Assembly (NCBI RefSeq): GCF_963677315.1
Contig: NZ_OY781939.1
Coordinates: 1,984,001-2,048,000, forward strand
Length of the DNA: 64,000 nucleotides
Reading direction: 5' to 3'
Source: an uncultured Sphaerochaeta sp.
GTDB lineage: Bacteria; Spirochaetota; Spirochaetia; Sphaerochaetales; Sphaerochaetaceae
Below, piece by piece: positions 1 to 8,406 of the stretch (the first letter of the stretch is position 1; each line of letters opens with the position of its first letter). The notes beneath the pieces are model-generated. The model had not been told where the DNA came from, searched no databases, and worked only from the letters and a program-made list of their open reading frames with translations. The translations under genes were made by a program, and so were the position numbers.

Positions 1-1091
1 TGTTGAAAACACGCTACTTCTGCAGTTTGAGTAAGCAAGTCAACACCACGAGTACGCAGAAAATTTTTGGCGAGCGGCCACATGTGGGCAATACCTGAAT
101 CGTTTGAAAGTTTTCCTATATAAGCATCATTCATGTGACGCATATCGACATATACCCCACCGTTTGCACTTCCAAGGCCCTGTGCAATGGTTCTATTGAT
201 TGCAATCTCTAGATACTTGGAAGTATCTCGGGAAGAAAATGGGAAATGCCAAACATGAGCATCAAAGACGTTTTCTGGGGTGATTCCCTTGGGCAACACC
301 TTCGAGAATATCTCATTGCCATGAGTATCGCTTAAGATGGGGTGCCCTTGCCAAAGATAACCATTGAAGATATTTATCAATGGATGGGAGAATCCAATAC
401 CAATTTGCATGAACTCAATATTTTGGATTACAGCGCCAGCACTGTACGCCATTTCATATGCGCTACCAGTAACATCAGAAGGACTGAAAGAGCGCTTAAA
501 AGCCATACCACAGCCACCACTGGCAAGAATTGTAGATTTTGCATGAATGGTGAATTTTTCACCGTGCAATACTCCATAAGCTCCTACACACTGAGAGTCG
601 CCTCTCAGTAACCCTATGATTGTGGCATTAGTAAGAATTGAAATATTTTTCCGTTTCAATACCTCTCTACGCAAGGATACAGCTATCTGTCTGCCATGCC
701 CCTTGATAACATGCGTTCTTGGATATGAAGAAAAACAGCTCTGGAATGTGAATAGCTTCCCATTTTCCTCCTCAAATGCAACACCCCAATCCTGTAATTC
801 TTTCATTGCCGAAGGTGCATTTTGTGCAACAATCATTGCAAGATCCTTGTCTAGAGCATTCTGACCAGCATTGACCATATCTTGATAATGCAATTCAATT
901 TCGTATTCGTTACCCGCACCAGCAGCATTAAATCCAGCCATCTCCGCTACATCTGCATTGGTTGTTCCTGATTTCTCAATCTCTAACTTTGAGATCAAGA
1001 GAACTGAAACACCTTGATCAGCAGCAGCGATTGCTGAACGTAACCCTGCCGTTCCAGCACCAATAATCAACACATCAGTCACAATATCCAT
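1..1091 (-). CDS. FAD-dependent fumarate reductase/succinate dehydrogenase-type flavoprotein (C-terminus outside window)
   Basis: The reading frame is open from the ATG at 1091 to the window edge, about 363 codons, so the C-terminus is missing. The N-terminus MDIVTDVLIIGAGTAGLRSA is a dinucleotide-binding fold with GAGTAG for FAD. Further on are RTHVIKGHGRQIAVSLRREV and GSAYEMAYSAGAVIQNIEFM, which resemble conserved blocks of FrdA, SdhA and L-aspartate oxidase. Members of this family reduce or oxidise C=C bonds of organic acids. It is the last gene of a minus-strand run with a hydratase (12-bp gap) and a CoA-transferase, so I infer a reductase of an unsaturated acid rather than respiratory Sdh. 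No SdhB or SdhC partner is visible. The substrate is unknown. Confidence 0.8.
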   Translation of the reverse strand, partial: MDIVTDVLIIGAGTAGLRSAIAAADQGVSVLLISKLEIEKSGTTNADVAEMAGFNAAGAGNEYEIELHYQDMVNAGQNALDKDLAMIVAQNAPSAMKELQDWGVAFEEENGKLFTFQSCFSSYPRTHVIKGHGRQIAVSLRREVLKRKNISILTNATIIGLLRGDSQCVGAYGVLHGEKFTIHAKSTILASGGCGMAFKRSFSPSDVTGSAYEMAYSAGAVIQNIEFMQIGIGFSHPLINIFNGYLWQGHPILSDTHGNEIFSKVLPKGITPENVFDAHVWHFPFSSRDTSKYLEIAINRTIAQGLGSANGGVYVDMRHMNDAYIGKLSNDSGIAHMWPLAKNFLRTRGVDLLTQTAEVACFQ

Positions 1092-1103
1092 ACACCCAAC
1101 CTA

Positions 1104-1883
1104 TTATTCAAATCGAGGATTTCGTTTTTTAATGAAAGCATCTACACCTTCAGCACAATCAGCCGTCTTGAATATCTGTTTGCTAAATTCGAGGTTTGCA
1201 CGAAACACTTCCTCAGTTGGCTTCTGCCAAAGCTCTCTTACGCCTCTTTTGATCAATTTGATTGCTTCAAATGGCTTTGAAGTAATAGCCCTAGCCAGTT
1301 CGAAAGCTTTATCTTGGGCAGATCCCTTACCAACAACGTAGTTAACTAACCCAATAGATTTTGCCTCATTTGCGGAAATAATCTTTCCTGTGTACAACAT
1401 CTCATAGGCAACAGAAAGCCCAACATGTCGTGCCAGCCTGTAGAGCCCTCCGCTTCCAGGAAAAACTCCCAGATTGATTTCCGGAAGGCCAATCCTTCCT
1501 TCCTCACTCATAATACGAAGATCACAGGCCAATGCAATCTCACACCCCCCACCGAGGATATTGCCTTCCATAGCAGCAATCACCGGTTTTTCCAACAACT
1601 CAATCTCATCAACTGCGAGATTCTCGTTTAGGAGTTTCTTATTGATGACATCGTCCCAAACAGAAGGAAATTCCTTGATATCAGCACCTGCACAGAAAGC
1701 ATGTTCCCCAGCACCCCTGAGAACAACAACGCGCACTCTTTCATCATTCTCGATGGTATGAAGCGTTCTCCGCAGTTCTGCAGTAAGTGCAAGCGTCAAT
1801 ATGTTCAAAGGTGGCCGGTTCAGTGTGAGAAGCGCAATATTCTCACCTATTTCCACGCCTACTAGATTATTGTCATAGCTCAT
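1104..1883 (-). CDS. Enoyl-CoA hydratase/isomerase family protein
   Basis: This 259-residue protein has the usual crotonase length. AGADIKEF (about residues 65-72) and GNILGGGCEIALACDLRI (about 107-124) form the oxyanion-hole regions. PEINLGVFPGSGG carries the Glu position used for acid-base chemistry in hydratases. Crotonases add water to enoyl-CoA or catalyse related reactions. It starts 3 bp after the upstream CoA-transferase gene and ends 12 bp before the flavoprotein gene, so the three are almost certainly co-transcribed. A second, different crotonase is at 5041 on the opposite strand. The exact substrate cannot be read from sequence. Confidence 0.9.
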   Translation of the reverse strand: MSYDNNLVGVEIGENIALLTLNRPPLNILTLALTAELRRTLHTIENDERVRVVVLRGAGEHAFCAGADIKEFPSVWDDVINKKLLNENLAVDEIELLEKPVIAAMEGNILGGGCEIALACDLRIMSEEGRIGLPEINLGVFPGSGGLYRLARHVGLSVAYEMLYTGKIISANEAKSIGLVNYVVGKGSAQDKAFELARAITSKPFEAIKLIKRGVRELWQKPTEEVFRANLEFSKQIFKTADCAEGVDAFIKKRNPRFE

Positions 1884-1886
1884 CTT

Positions 1887-3074
1887 CTAGGTCCTCTCCC
1901 CTGCAATGATTCCTGCTGCAAGATATTCTTCTATTTGCTTTTCGCTATATCCTCCCTGCCTGAGCAATGTGCATGAATAATTTCCAAGCTCAGGAGGGTT
2001 CTTCCGAATTTTTATATACTCACCGTCATACTTATTGGCGTGACCTACCACTTTGATATTTCCAGCCTTTGGATGCTCCATAGTGAGAATATTGTCGTTA
2101 TGGACGACTTGTTCATCTCTGAGCATTTGTTCATACCCATTGACCGGTCCACACCAAATATCATGCTCTTCAAAGATCTTCATCCACTCCTTGGTGGTCT
2201 GTTTCGCAATCTCCTGTGCTACAATTGCATCAAATTCCAATCGCCTGTCCATTTGATCCGCACGGGTAAACCCTTCAAAAACTCCCTCAGTACAGATTGT
2301 TTGCAACTTTTCAACCGGAACAAGGAACAACGTAATATAACCATCTGCAGTTTTATAGATGCCATAGGGGGATTGATGCATTCTTGTGCTCAACCCGAAA
2401 GTCGATCGCTCGGTGAGTTCACAATTCCCATTCATATAATAGGCAAGCGATTCGAGCTGGAGATCCAATGCACTGCCAAGCAGACTAGCTTCGACCCTAT
2501 GCCCTTTTCCTGTGCGAGCCCGATCGTACAGTGCAGCAACAACTCCGAGGGCGGCAAGAATTGCACCATGTTGGTCCACTACTGCTGTCCCTACTGCAGA
2601 GGGCAAATCCTGCCGATTACCAGTGAGGGAGGCCAACCCACTCATTCCCTGCAAAAGTAAATCTTGACCTGGTTTATCTACCATTGGTCCTGAAGAACCA
2701 TACCCTGTACACGAGCAGTAAATCAGTCGTGGATTTATTGCTGATAGCTCTTTATAACCCAATCCCAATGAATCCATGACACCAGGTCTGAAATTCTCGA
2801 TGATGACATCATAGGTTTGGATGAGCTGTTTGATGACCGCTTTGCCAGCTTCAGACTTTAGATCGATTGCGAAAGAGTTTTGGTTGCGGTTCCCCAGCAA
2901 AAAAAACATAGAAACGCCTCCTGGGAATGCATTGCATCCAGACCATCGCCTCTCATGTGCACCTTTTGTTGGTTCAACCTTTACTACCTCAGCTCCTAGG
3001 TCAGCAAGAGTCTGCGCAGCAGACGGACCTTGCAGATAGTGAGTGAAACTGAGAACTCTTACATCTTCAAGCAC
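1887..3074 (-). CDS. Class III CoA-transferase (CaiB/BaiF family)
   Basis: The 395-residue length fits CaiB/BaiF proteins, which move CoA between carboxylic acids through an aspartyl-CoA thioester. The N-terminus VRVLSFTHYLQGPSAAQTLA, with DLGAEVVKVEPTKG after it and then ENFRPGVMDSLGLGY, is typical of the family. An Asp in the GQDLLLQGMSG block (about residue 166) is a good candidate for the catalytic residue. It is the first gene of the minus-strand operon. Its start faces the divergent CoA-transferase at 3462 across a 387-bp intergenic region that contains two matching operator-like sites. The acid activated is unknown; carnitine-like or short-chain hydroxy acids are possible. Confidence 0.88.
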   Translation of the reverse strand: MLEDVRVLSFTHYLQGPSAAQTLADLGAEVVKVEPTKGAHERRWSGCNAFPGGVSMFFLLGNRNQNSFAIDLKSEAGKAVIKQLIQTYDVIIENFRPGVMDSLGLGYKELSAINPRLIYCSCTGYGSSGPMVDKPGQDLLLQGMSGLASLTGNRQDLPSAVGTAVVDQHGAILAALGVVAALYDRARTGKGHRVEASLLGSALDLQLESLAYYMNGNCELTERSTFGLSTRMHQSPYGIYKTADGYITLFLVPVEKLQTICTEGVFEGFTRADQMDRRLEFDAIVAQEIAKQTTKEWMKIFEEHDIWCGPVNGYEQMLRDEQVVHNDNILTMEHPKAGNIKVVGHANKYDGEYIKIRKNPPELGNYSCTLLRQGGYSEKQIEEYLAAGIIAGERT

Positions 3075-3092
3075 CCTCTCCCCCCAAATAGA

Positions 3093-3110
3093 TATGTAAT
3101 CGTTTATATA
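3093..3110. promoter_or_regulatory. Operator-like 18-bp site A between divergent acyl-CoA operons
   Basis: TATGTAATCGTTTATATA lies about 20 bp upstream of the minus-strand CoA-transferase start. Its reverse complement differs from site B (3245-3262) at one base in 18. The shape, A/T arms around a central ATCG, resembles LacI-family operators. No matching regulator is in the window. Confidence 0.55.
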
Positions 3111-3244
3111 TGGAATATAATCACGTTAACATGTTGAATTCTGTTTGTAAAGAAAAATTTTCTCGTATCGTTTTCCTTCAGGAGAGGGGTGAAGGAGACG
3201 ACAAATTTCCCTTTACAAAGCCAGAATAATATGGTAAACATGAA

Positions 3245-3262
3245 TATATAATCGATTACATA
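3245..3262. promoter_or_regulatory. Operator-like 18-bp site B
   Basis: TATATAATCGATTACATA is near-palindromic around AATCGATT and is the inverted partner of site A, 152 bp away. The surrounding 3075-3461 region is AT-rich and holds no ORF. These two sites are the only clear structure I see in it. Confidence 0.55.
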
Positions 3263-3461
3263 TTTTTACGGTTGCCTGCTTCATGCAAAAAGTATTTCAC
3301 TTAATATGTTATAAAATTTAATTTTATCATTAATGCTTCTGCATATTGAGTAAAAATACTATTTTATGAATACTATGGTTTGCCATTCCGGTCTCATTAA
3401 ATACATTTTTCGTTATTTGTCTAAATACAGTGTACAGGCTATACATAGGAGTTAATGTTAC

Positions 3462-5015
3462 ATGTTTCAGATTATTTCGGGTAAAGTTGCCGTTAATATG
3501 ATCAAAGATGGTGCTTCAATTTGCATTGGAGGTAACCTCAATCTCTTGGAACCTGAGACCATTCTCTATGAATTGGAGCAATCATACAAGGAAAAAGGAA
3601 GCCCGTCAAAACTTACCGTGATGTTTCCCGTGTTCCTTGGCTCCATGGAAGGAAGAGGAATTGACTATTTCGCCCATGAAGGGTTTGTAAAAAGACTGAT
3701 CGGTGGGTCTTTCGCCTCCATGCTGCCCAATCGGAAGATGAATGACTTGATTTTCAACAATAAGGTAGAAGCCTACAACATACCAATGGGAACCTTCTAC
3801 AACCTACTCAAGAACACTGGAGCAGGACAACCAGGGTTATTCACTGGAGTCGGGTTGCATACACAGGCTGATCCCCATTACAACGGTGGAAAGTTGAATG
3901 AGATAACCAAAGAAGATTTGGTGGAACGAAAAGAACTCGATGGTCAACAATGGCTTTACTATAAACGACTGAATGTTGATGTAGCCATAATTCGGGGGAC
4001 CTCCGTTGACGAAAAAGGCAATATTTCTTTGGAAGATGAACCGACATCACAGGGTATTTTTGCCACTGCTCTCGCCGCAAAAGCCAACGGAGGCATCGTT
4101 ATCGTCCAAGTAAGACGAAAGATTAAAAGTGGATCAGTCCATCCAAGACTGGTCATGGTACCAGGACGCTTAGTCGATTATGTTGTGTTCGATGAACGTG
4201 ACGAAGACAAGATTTCCCGACATCCCAAGTCCGTGCTGGGTGACATTCGGCAGCCTGTAGAGCTCAAGGAAGTACTTCCTCTGGACCAGAGAAAGGTCAT
4301 CCTCAGGAGGATAGCATTGGAACTTCGAAAAAATAATTTGGTGAACCTTGGATTCGGAATACCTGCAAATCTTCCTTCTGTGGCCGTAGAAGAAGGTATC
4401 TTGGATAATTTGGTATTCAGCATTGAACATGGGCCAATTGGGGGGGTACCTGGATGGACAGGTGTCTTCGGTGTTGCCATGAATCCAGATTTGGTACTTG
4501 ATAGCACCAGTACATTTGACCTCTATGCAGCAGGAATGCTCGATGTTACATGCCTTGGAATGGGGGAAGTCGACAAGGACGGGAATGTAAATAACCATAA
4601 ATTCAAGAACATCATTGCAGGGACAGGTGGGTTCAACGACATTGTATATGCTACTCCCAAGATAATCCTTGCAGGTACTTTCTCTGCGGGTGGTTTGAAA
4701 ACTTCGATTGTCGATGGGAAATTGGTGATCAATCAAGAAGGAAAATACAAGAAGTTCAATACTTCCATCGAAGGTATTACCCTAAATGCTGCAGCCGCCC
4801 GGCAAAAGGGTCAGCAGATTATGTACATCACCGAACGGGCAGTCTTTGTGCTGGGTAATCAGGGAGTGAAGCTTATTGAGACGGCTCCTGGGATTGATGT
4901 TCAGAGCGATATCATTGAAAAGCTTGATTTCGAGATTGAAATTGCTTCAGACCTGAAACAAATGGATGAGCGGATTTTCCGACCGGAACCGATGGGAATG
5001 AGGTTTTCTGAGTAG
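3462..5015 (+). CDS. Fused-subunit class I CoA-transferase (acetate/propionate CoA-transferase type)
   Basis: The protein has 517 residues with the alpha-like half first and the beta-like half second, as in propionate CoA-transferase and YdiF. The catalytic glutamate is expected in VFSIEHGPIGGVPG (about residues 323-336), which matches the family's E-x-G-x-x-G-G block. Early motifs include MIKDGASICIGGN and NLGFGIPANLPSVA. AGGAG precedes the ATG by 10 bases. Such enzymes transfer CoA from acetyl- or propionyl-CoA to an incoming acid without using ATP. It is followed 25 bp later by a crotonase and is divergent from a class III CoA-transferase operon, so the locus carries two unrelated CoA-transferases. 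Confidence 0.9.
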   Translation: MFQIISGKVAVNMIKDGASICIGGNLNLLEPETILYELEQSYKEKGSPSKLTVMFPVFLGSMEGRGIDYFAHEGFVKRLIGGSFASMLPNRKMNDLIFNNKVEAYNIPMGTFYNLLKNTGAGQPGLFTGVGLHTQADPHYNGGKLNEITKEDLVERKELDGQQWLYYKRLNVDVAIIRGTSVDEKGNISLEDEPTSQGIFATALAAKANGGIVIVQVRRKIKSGSVHPRLVMVPGRLVDYVVFDERDEDKISRHPKSVLGDIRQPVELKEVLPLDQRKVILRRIALELRKNNLVNLGFGIPANLPSVAVEEGILDNLVFSIEHGPIGGVPGWTGVFGVAMNPDLVLDSTSTFDLYAAGMLDVTCLGMGEVDKDGNVNNHKFKNIIAGTGGFNDIVYATPKIILAGTFSAGGLKTSIVDGKLVINQEGKYKKFNTSIEGITLNAAAARQKGQQIMYITERAVFVLGNQGVKLIETAPGIDVQSDIIEKLDFEIEIASDLKQMDERIFRPEPMGMRFSE

Positions 5016-5040
5016 ATACAACGCCAAAGGAAGCAATGAG

Positions 5041-5835
5041 ATGATGGATAGAGGGAATCAACGAGCTTTCAAGGAAATACAAGTAGAAATACGCGATGCT
5101 ATTGCATATGTGACCATACAGCGTCCTGAGGTTATGAATGCATTGACTCGCGTAACAAAAAAAGAACTATTGTACTTTTTTCAATCTGCAAATGATTCAG
5201 AAGATTACCGGGTCATCATCCTTACCGGTGGGGGTGACAGAGCCTTCTGTGCAGGTACAGATTTGAAGGATATGGCGAATTTCAGCAGTATTGATGCTGA
5301 ACAGATGCTGTGGCTGGAACATTATCTCAATGACTCCATTCGACATTGCAGAAAACCGGTTATTGCCGCAGTAAATGGGAATGCACTTGGCGGAGGCTGT
5401 CTGATACCACTGATTTGTGATTATTCTATAGTCGCCGATTCTGCAAAACTTGGTTTCCCTGAGATCAATGCAGGGTTACCCGCCAGTATCGAGATAGCCA
5501 TTGTCCATTCATTTGTCGGACTGGCCAAAGCACGGGAACTGATATACTTCGGCGAGTTGTTCACACCCCAGGAAGCCTTGGATATGGGCCTCATAAATCG
5601 TGTGGTTCCTAAACAAGACGTACTCGCTACGGCGAAAAAAGTGGCTGAGAAATTCATGACAAAGAGCCCAACTGCGTTGAGATTGCAGAAGGAATTGGTG
5701 AATAAATGGATTGAAACAGACTTTGTCAGTGCAGTTGAAACCAGCATCTATGCTGCAGGATTGGCCTTTACTACGGGAGAACCACAAGCTGCAATTACAA
5801 AATTCTTGTCCAGAACTAAAAAAAATAAACCCTAA
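5041..5835 (+). CDS. Enoyl-CoA hydratase/isomerase family protein
   Basis: This is a 264-residue crotonase with AGTDLKDMANF, GNALGGGCLIPLICDYSIV and FPEINAGLPAS in the expected order. It is clearly distinct from the crotonase at 1104, so it is not a simple duplicate. It follows the fused CoA-transferase by 25 bp with AAGGAAG before the start; the ATG at 5044 is an alternative. The likely role is hydration or dehydration of the CoA ester made by its neighbour. The following 130 bp are AT-rich and lead into the insertion-sequence remnant; I found no convincing terminator there. Confidence 0.88.
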   Translation: MMDRGNQRAFKEIQVEIRDAIAYVTIQRPEVMNALTRVTKKELLYFFQSANDSEDYRVIILTGGGDRAFCAGTDLKDMANFSSIDAEQMLWLEHYLNDSIRHCRKPVIAAVNGNALGGGCLIPLICDYSIVADSAKLGFPEINAGLPASIEIAIVHSFVGLAKARELIYFGELFTPQEALDMGLINRVVPKQDVLATAKKVAEKFMTKSPTALRLQKELVNKWIETDFVSAVETSIYAAGLAFTTGEPQAAITKFLSRTKKNKP

Positions 5836-5993
5836 TTTAGAACTATCTAATGAAAATGCAATACTTATCAATTTCTTTATATTTGTTAGCTAATCGAAAA
5901 TTTGTATTTCAAGAACTTCACAATGCATCAGTATAGAAAAAAGCACTCTCCCCCTCCTTTCTGGTGTGGACCCCAAAAGTTAGACTTGCTAAT

Positions 5994-6958
5994 CTACCCA
6001 GCTAATTTAAGAGCCTGTTCCCTAAATTGTAAAGGGGACAGGCCTCTTGGATATTGCTGAATCCTTTCCTTGTTGTACCATCGGATGTAGGCATTGATTG
6101 TAGCAATCAAATCCTGTGAAGACTTGTAGTCCTTCTCATCTCCGAACCAGATTGCCTTCTTCAGGTCGCAAAGGAGGTCTCCACCTTGCTGTTGTCCAGG
6201 CAATTCCCCTTTCTGGACATGGACTTTGTGATACGCCTGGACTCAAATCTGTTACACCACATTGCATGCTGGTATTGGAATCCTTGGTCAAAGTGCAAGA
6301 CAAGCCCTTCTAGGAACTTGTTTGCATCCAGGGCCTTCGCCAGTATAGCTATGATGAGCCTCGAGGTCGTTGACGTGGAGCACGAATGACTGACGACCGA
6401 GCCGTTGTAGAAATCCTTGATGGATGATAGGTAGACTTTCAGGTCGCCGCATACCGGAAGCTGAATTCTGTGATCTCCATCCCCAAGACCTGGTTCGGAT
6501 GCTCCGGACTCGAGTTCTGCTTGACCACATGGTCGGCAATCTTGCCGACCATCCCTTTGTAGGAACTGTACTTTCTTCCCAATCCTTGGAGATGTAACCC
6601 CTGAGCCCCATATCCCTCATGAGGCTTGCCACACGCTTATGGGTTATCCCTGCATACTCGTAGGTCACCCTCAAGAGGTCGCAAATCCTTCATTAACCGA
6701 ATGTTTCGTTGACCTTTATATTCTCTTCGTAGAGACGTAGAATATACGTCTTAAGTGAATCCTCCTCTTCTCTTCCCTCATGGCCTTGATGGTATGGTAG
6801 AATGTGGCCCTCGGCATATTCGCTAGAACCAGAAGATTGTTGAGGTCGAATCTGGACATTGTTTCATCGATTACCGCAGCTACTTCTTGCTTTCGCGCTC
6901 GATTCTTTCCCGAACTAAGGTATCGATTTTCTTTGGAACTCGTTCTCCATCTCTGCAT
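5994..6958 (-). pseudogene. IS3-family OrfB (DDE integrase) remnant, multiply frameshifted
   Basis: Fragments in different frames align in the order expected for OrfB. They are an N-terminal helical region (LVLANMPRATFYHTIKAM), the HTH_21 segment HKRVASLMRDMGLRGYISK, a degraded catalytic core including KGNCLDNSKVE near 6170-6200, and the C-terminal hallmark YNKERIQQYPRGLSPLQFRE. At least three frameshifts separate them, so no functional transposase can be made. Confidence 0.82.
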
Positions 6959-7004
6959 GCCTTGAGTTTCTTCTCAAGCTCCGTATTGCGCGCTCAGTGC
7001 TCTG

Positions 7005-7408
7005 CTAGCTCATCTTTGGCTGTAAGTTATGGTACCTTCTTGTCTGGTGCCTCCGACATTTTTTTTCCTCTGTTGTGTTGTCACTGAATAGAGCTTCAGT
7101 TCCTCCATCAGAAGACTTGTGATACCAGCTTCTCGCTATAGTATACGTCAGATTGTACTTTTCACATGCACATCCAACTGACACTACATCCTCGATGCAT
7201 TTCACGACCTCCAGCTTGAAGAATTCGAAATAGGACCACAGTTTGTTGCTATGAAGAACTCCTTCTATGCCATGGGCTCTGGCTCTTCGTAAAAGTCTCT
7301 TCACTGTTCTGGAATTAATACCATATTCCTTTGCTACTAGGTCCACACCTTTGTCATATCAAGACATCTGCAAGCATCCTTCTTCTTTCTCGATTACTTT
7401 CCCCCATA
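7005..7408 (-). pseudogene. IS3-family OrfA remnant (HTH protein), frameshifted
   Basis: The probable original start is the ATG at 7408. That frame runs 17 codons and stops in TTGATATGA, and a one-base shift continues into DLVAKEYGINSRTVKRLLRR and then KYNLTYTIARSWYHKS, two helix-turn-helix units of the InsJ/IS150 type. The expected leucine-zipper segment (ELEKKLKA) appears in another frame with stops around 6900-7060. The open part currently readable starts at a GTG near 7346. Confidence 0.8.
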
Positions 7409-7523
7409 AAAAGCCCCCCTCATGTTAGTCCTTGTCCAACATTCGGGGTTCATTTCAATCTTCCAGTGGATCATCCATTTGAGGGAAATTTCCAAATTAC
7501 ACTACATGCAGAACTACCAAAAA

Positions 7524-7550
7524 GGCCAGTGGTCGGGAAAACCACTGGCC
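7524..7550. other. Perfect 10-bp hairpin in gene-free region
   Basis: GGCCAGTGGT and ACCACTGGCC flank a 7-base loop. On the minus strand it is followed by TTTTTGG, so it could terminate leftward transcription toward the dead IS. The remainder of 7454-7960 is AT-rich and shows no supported gene. Confidence 0.5.
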
Positions 7551-7965
7551 CAAGGGAGTCGCGTTGCTTGGCAATAAAAGTAGAACCAAGATGTAGTACC
7601 GGACAATCGCGTAGGAGAAAAATACCCAACACCAAGTAGATCAAAGTAGTAGGACATCGCTGGGACTGAAGGGCTTTATCCCTGCCAGCTAACCTTCTAT
7701 TCTTCTCCTAATCATATCCCTTCCTAGGTACAAGCATATGCTGGAATGTCTGAAATTGTCAATATACCTAGGGAGTATACTATTTGCATATATAAATTTA
7801 TCGATTTTCTTTAGCACTATTTATTTACTGGTGAAAAGTACTCGCTTCTGTCAGAACATATCTCGATTTTTATGTAAAATTTGCAGGTTTTTTATCGATT
7901 ACCAAATTATTCGCTCTCAGCTATGTCATAGCAGAAAAATAATTCACTCTTTTTTTATCTACATA

Positions 7966-7995
7966 TTGACCATGAAGAGCACTTCCTCGTATATT
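7966..7995 (+). promoter_or_regulatory. Sigma70-type promoter of the marR-type gene
   Basis: TTGACC (7966-7971), an 18-base spacer and TATATT (7990-7995) precede the regulator. The predicted start of transcription, near 8002, falls inside the palindrome described next. Confidence 0.7.
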
Positions 7996-8001
7996 TGTCC
8001 A

Positions 8002-8016
8002 TAGCAATTATTGCTA
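8002..8016. promoter_or_regulatory. Palindromic operator at the MarR-family promoter
   Basis: TAGCAATTATTGCTA is a perfect 7+1+7 inverted repeat beginning about 6 bases after the -10 element and ending 15 bases before the Shine-Dalgarno sequence. Size and position fit a MarR-family autoregulatory operator. Confidence 0.7.
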
Positions 8017-8041
8017 AATAAAATTACTTATGGAGGTTTGC

Positions 8042-8398
8042 ATGATTGATCTCTGCGCCATCCGAAAGTTGCAGACTTCCCTTCGCAACTTCGAAGACCA
8101 GTTGAAGCAGCAAACAGGACTCTCATTCAACGATGCCTTGTTGCTCTGTGCGGTAAACAAGGGAATCTGCGAACCCAGTGCCTTGGCAAAGGAACTGGAA
8201 CTTTCCCCATCCCGGCTTACCCGCATCTTGGATAGTCTGGAGAATCGTAAACTTGTTCAGAGAACCTTGAGTATCATGGATCGAAGAAGTCTTACCGTTG
8301 CCCTGACCGAGACAGGCAGTGAAATGGTACAAACCTATAGTTGTTCAGAACTCAACCTTCCGAACGAACTACAATTCACTCAGTCACCCAATAACTAG
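8042..8398 (+). CDS. MarR-family transcriptional regulator
   Basis: I chose the ATG at 8042 because GGAGG lies 5 bases before it; an in-frame ATG at 8030 overlaps that sequence. The 118-residue protein has a winged helix with SALAKELELSPSRLTRILDSLENRKLVQR followed by the wing MDRRSLTVALT. That is short for MarR, mainly at the C-terminus. Four cysteines (about residues 5, 36, 43 and 100) could allow thiol sensing, which would fit the gene 8 bp downstream, a CoA-disulfide reductase with sulfur-handling domains. Autoregulation through the 8002-8016 palindrome is likely. The inducer is inferred, not shown. Confidence 0.82.
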   Translation: MIDLCAIRKLQTSLRNFEDQLKQQTGLSFNDALLLCAVNKGICEPSALAKELELSPSRLTRILDSLENRKLVQRTLSIMDRRSLTVALTETGSEMVQTYSCSELNLPNELQFTQSPNN

Positions 8399-8406
8399 GA
8401 GACACT

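Larger units (their letters stand above)
5967..7453 (-). mobile_element. Degenerate IS3-family (IS150-like) insertion sequence
   Basis: The element spans about 1.49 kb. Its left end TGGACCCCAAAAGTTAGACT (5967-5986) and its right end (7434-7453, reading TGAACCCCGAATGTTGGACA on the minus strand) match at 16 of 20 positions as terminal inverted repeats. Both transposase frames run on the minus strand and are broken by several frameshifts and stops. No 3-bp target duplication is evident, so the exact boundary may be off by a few bases. The element is inactive as it stands. Confidence 0.85.

Noticed and set aside
4170..4736. 188-codon frame on the minus strand inside the CoA-transferase gene
   Set aside because: It is a shadow of a well-supported gene and shows no recognisable motif or ribosome-binding sequence.
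7331..8004. Two plus-strand frames of 102 and 88 codons in the region between the IS remnant and the MarR gene
   Set aside because: The first is antisense to the transposase end and covers the hairpin. The second is AT-rich with low-complexity hydrophobic residues and has no Shine-Dalgarno sequence.
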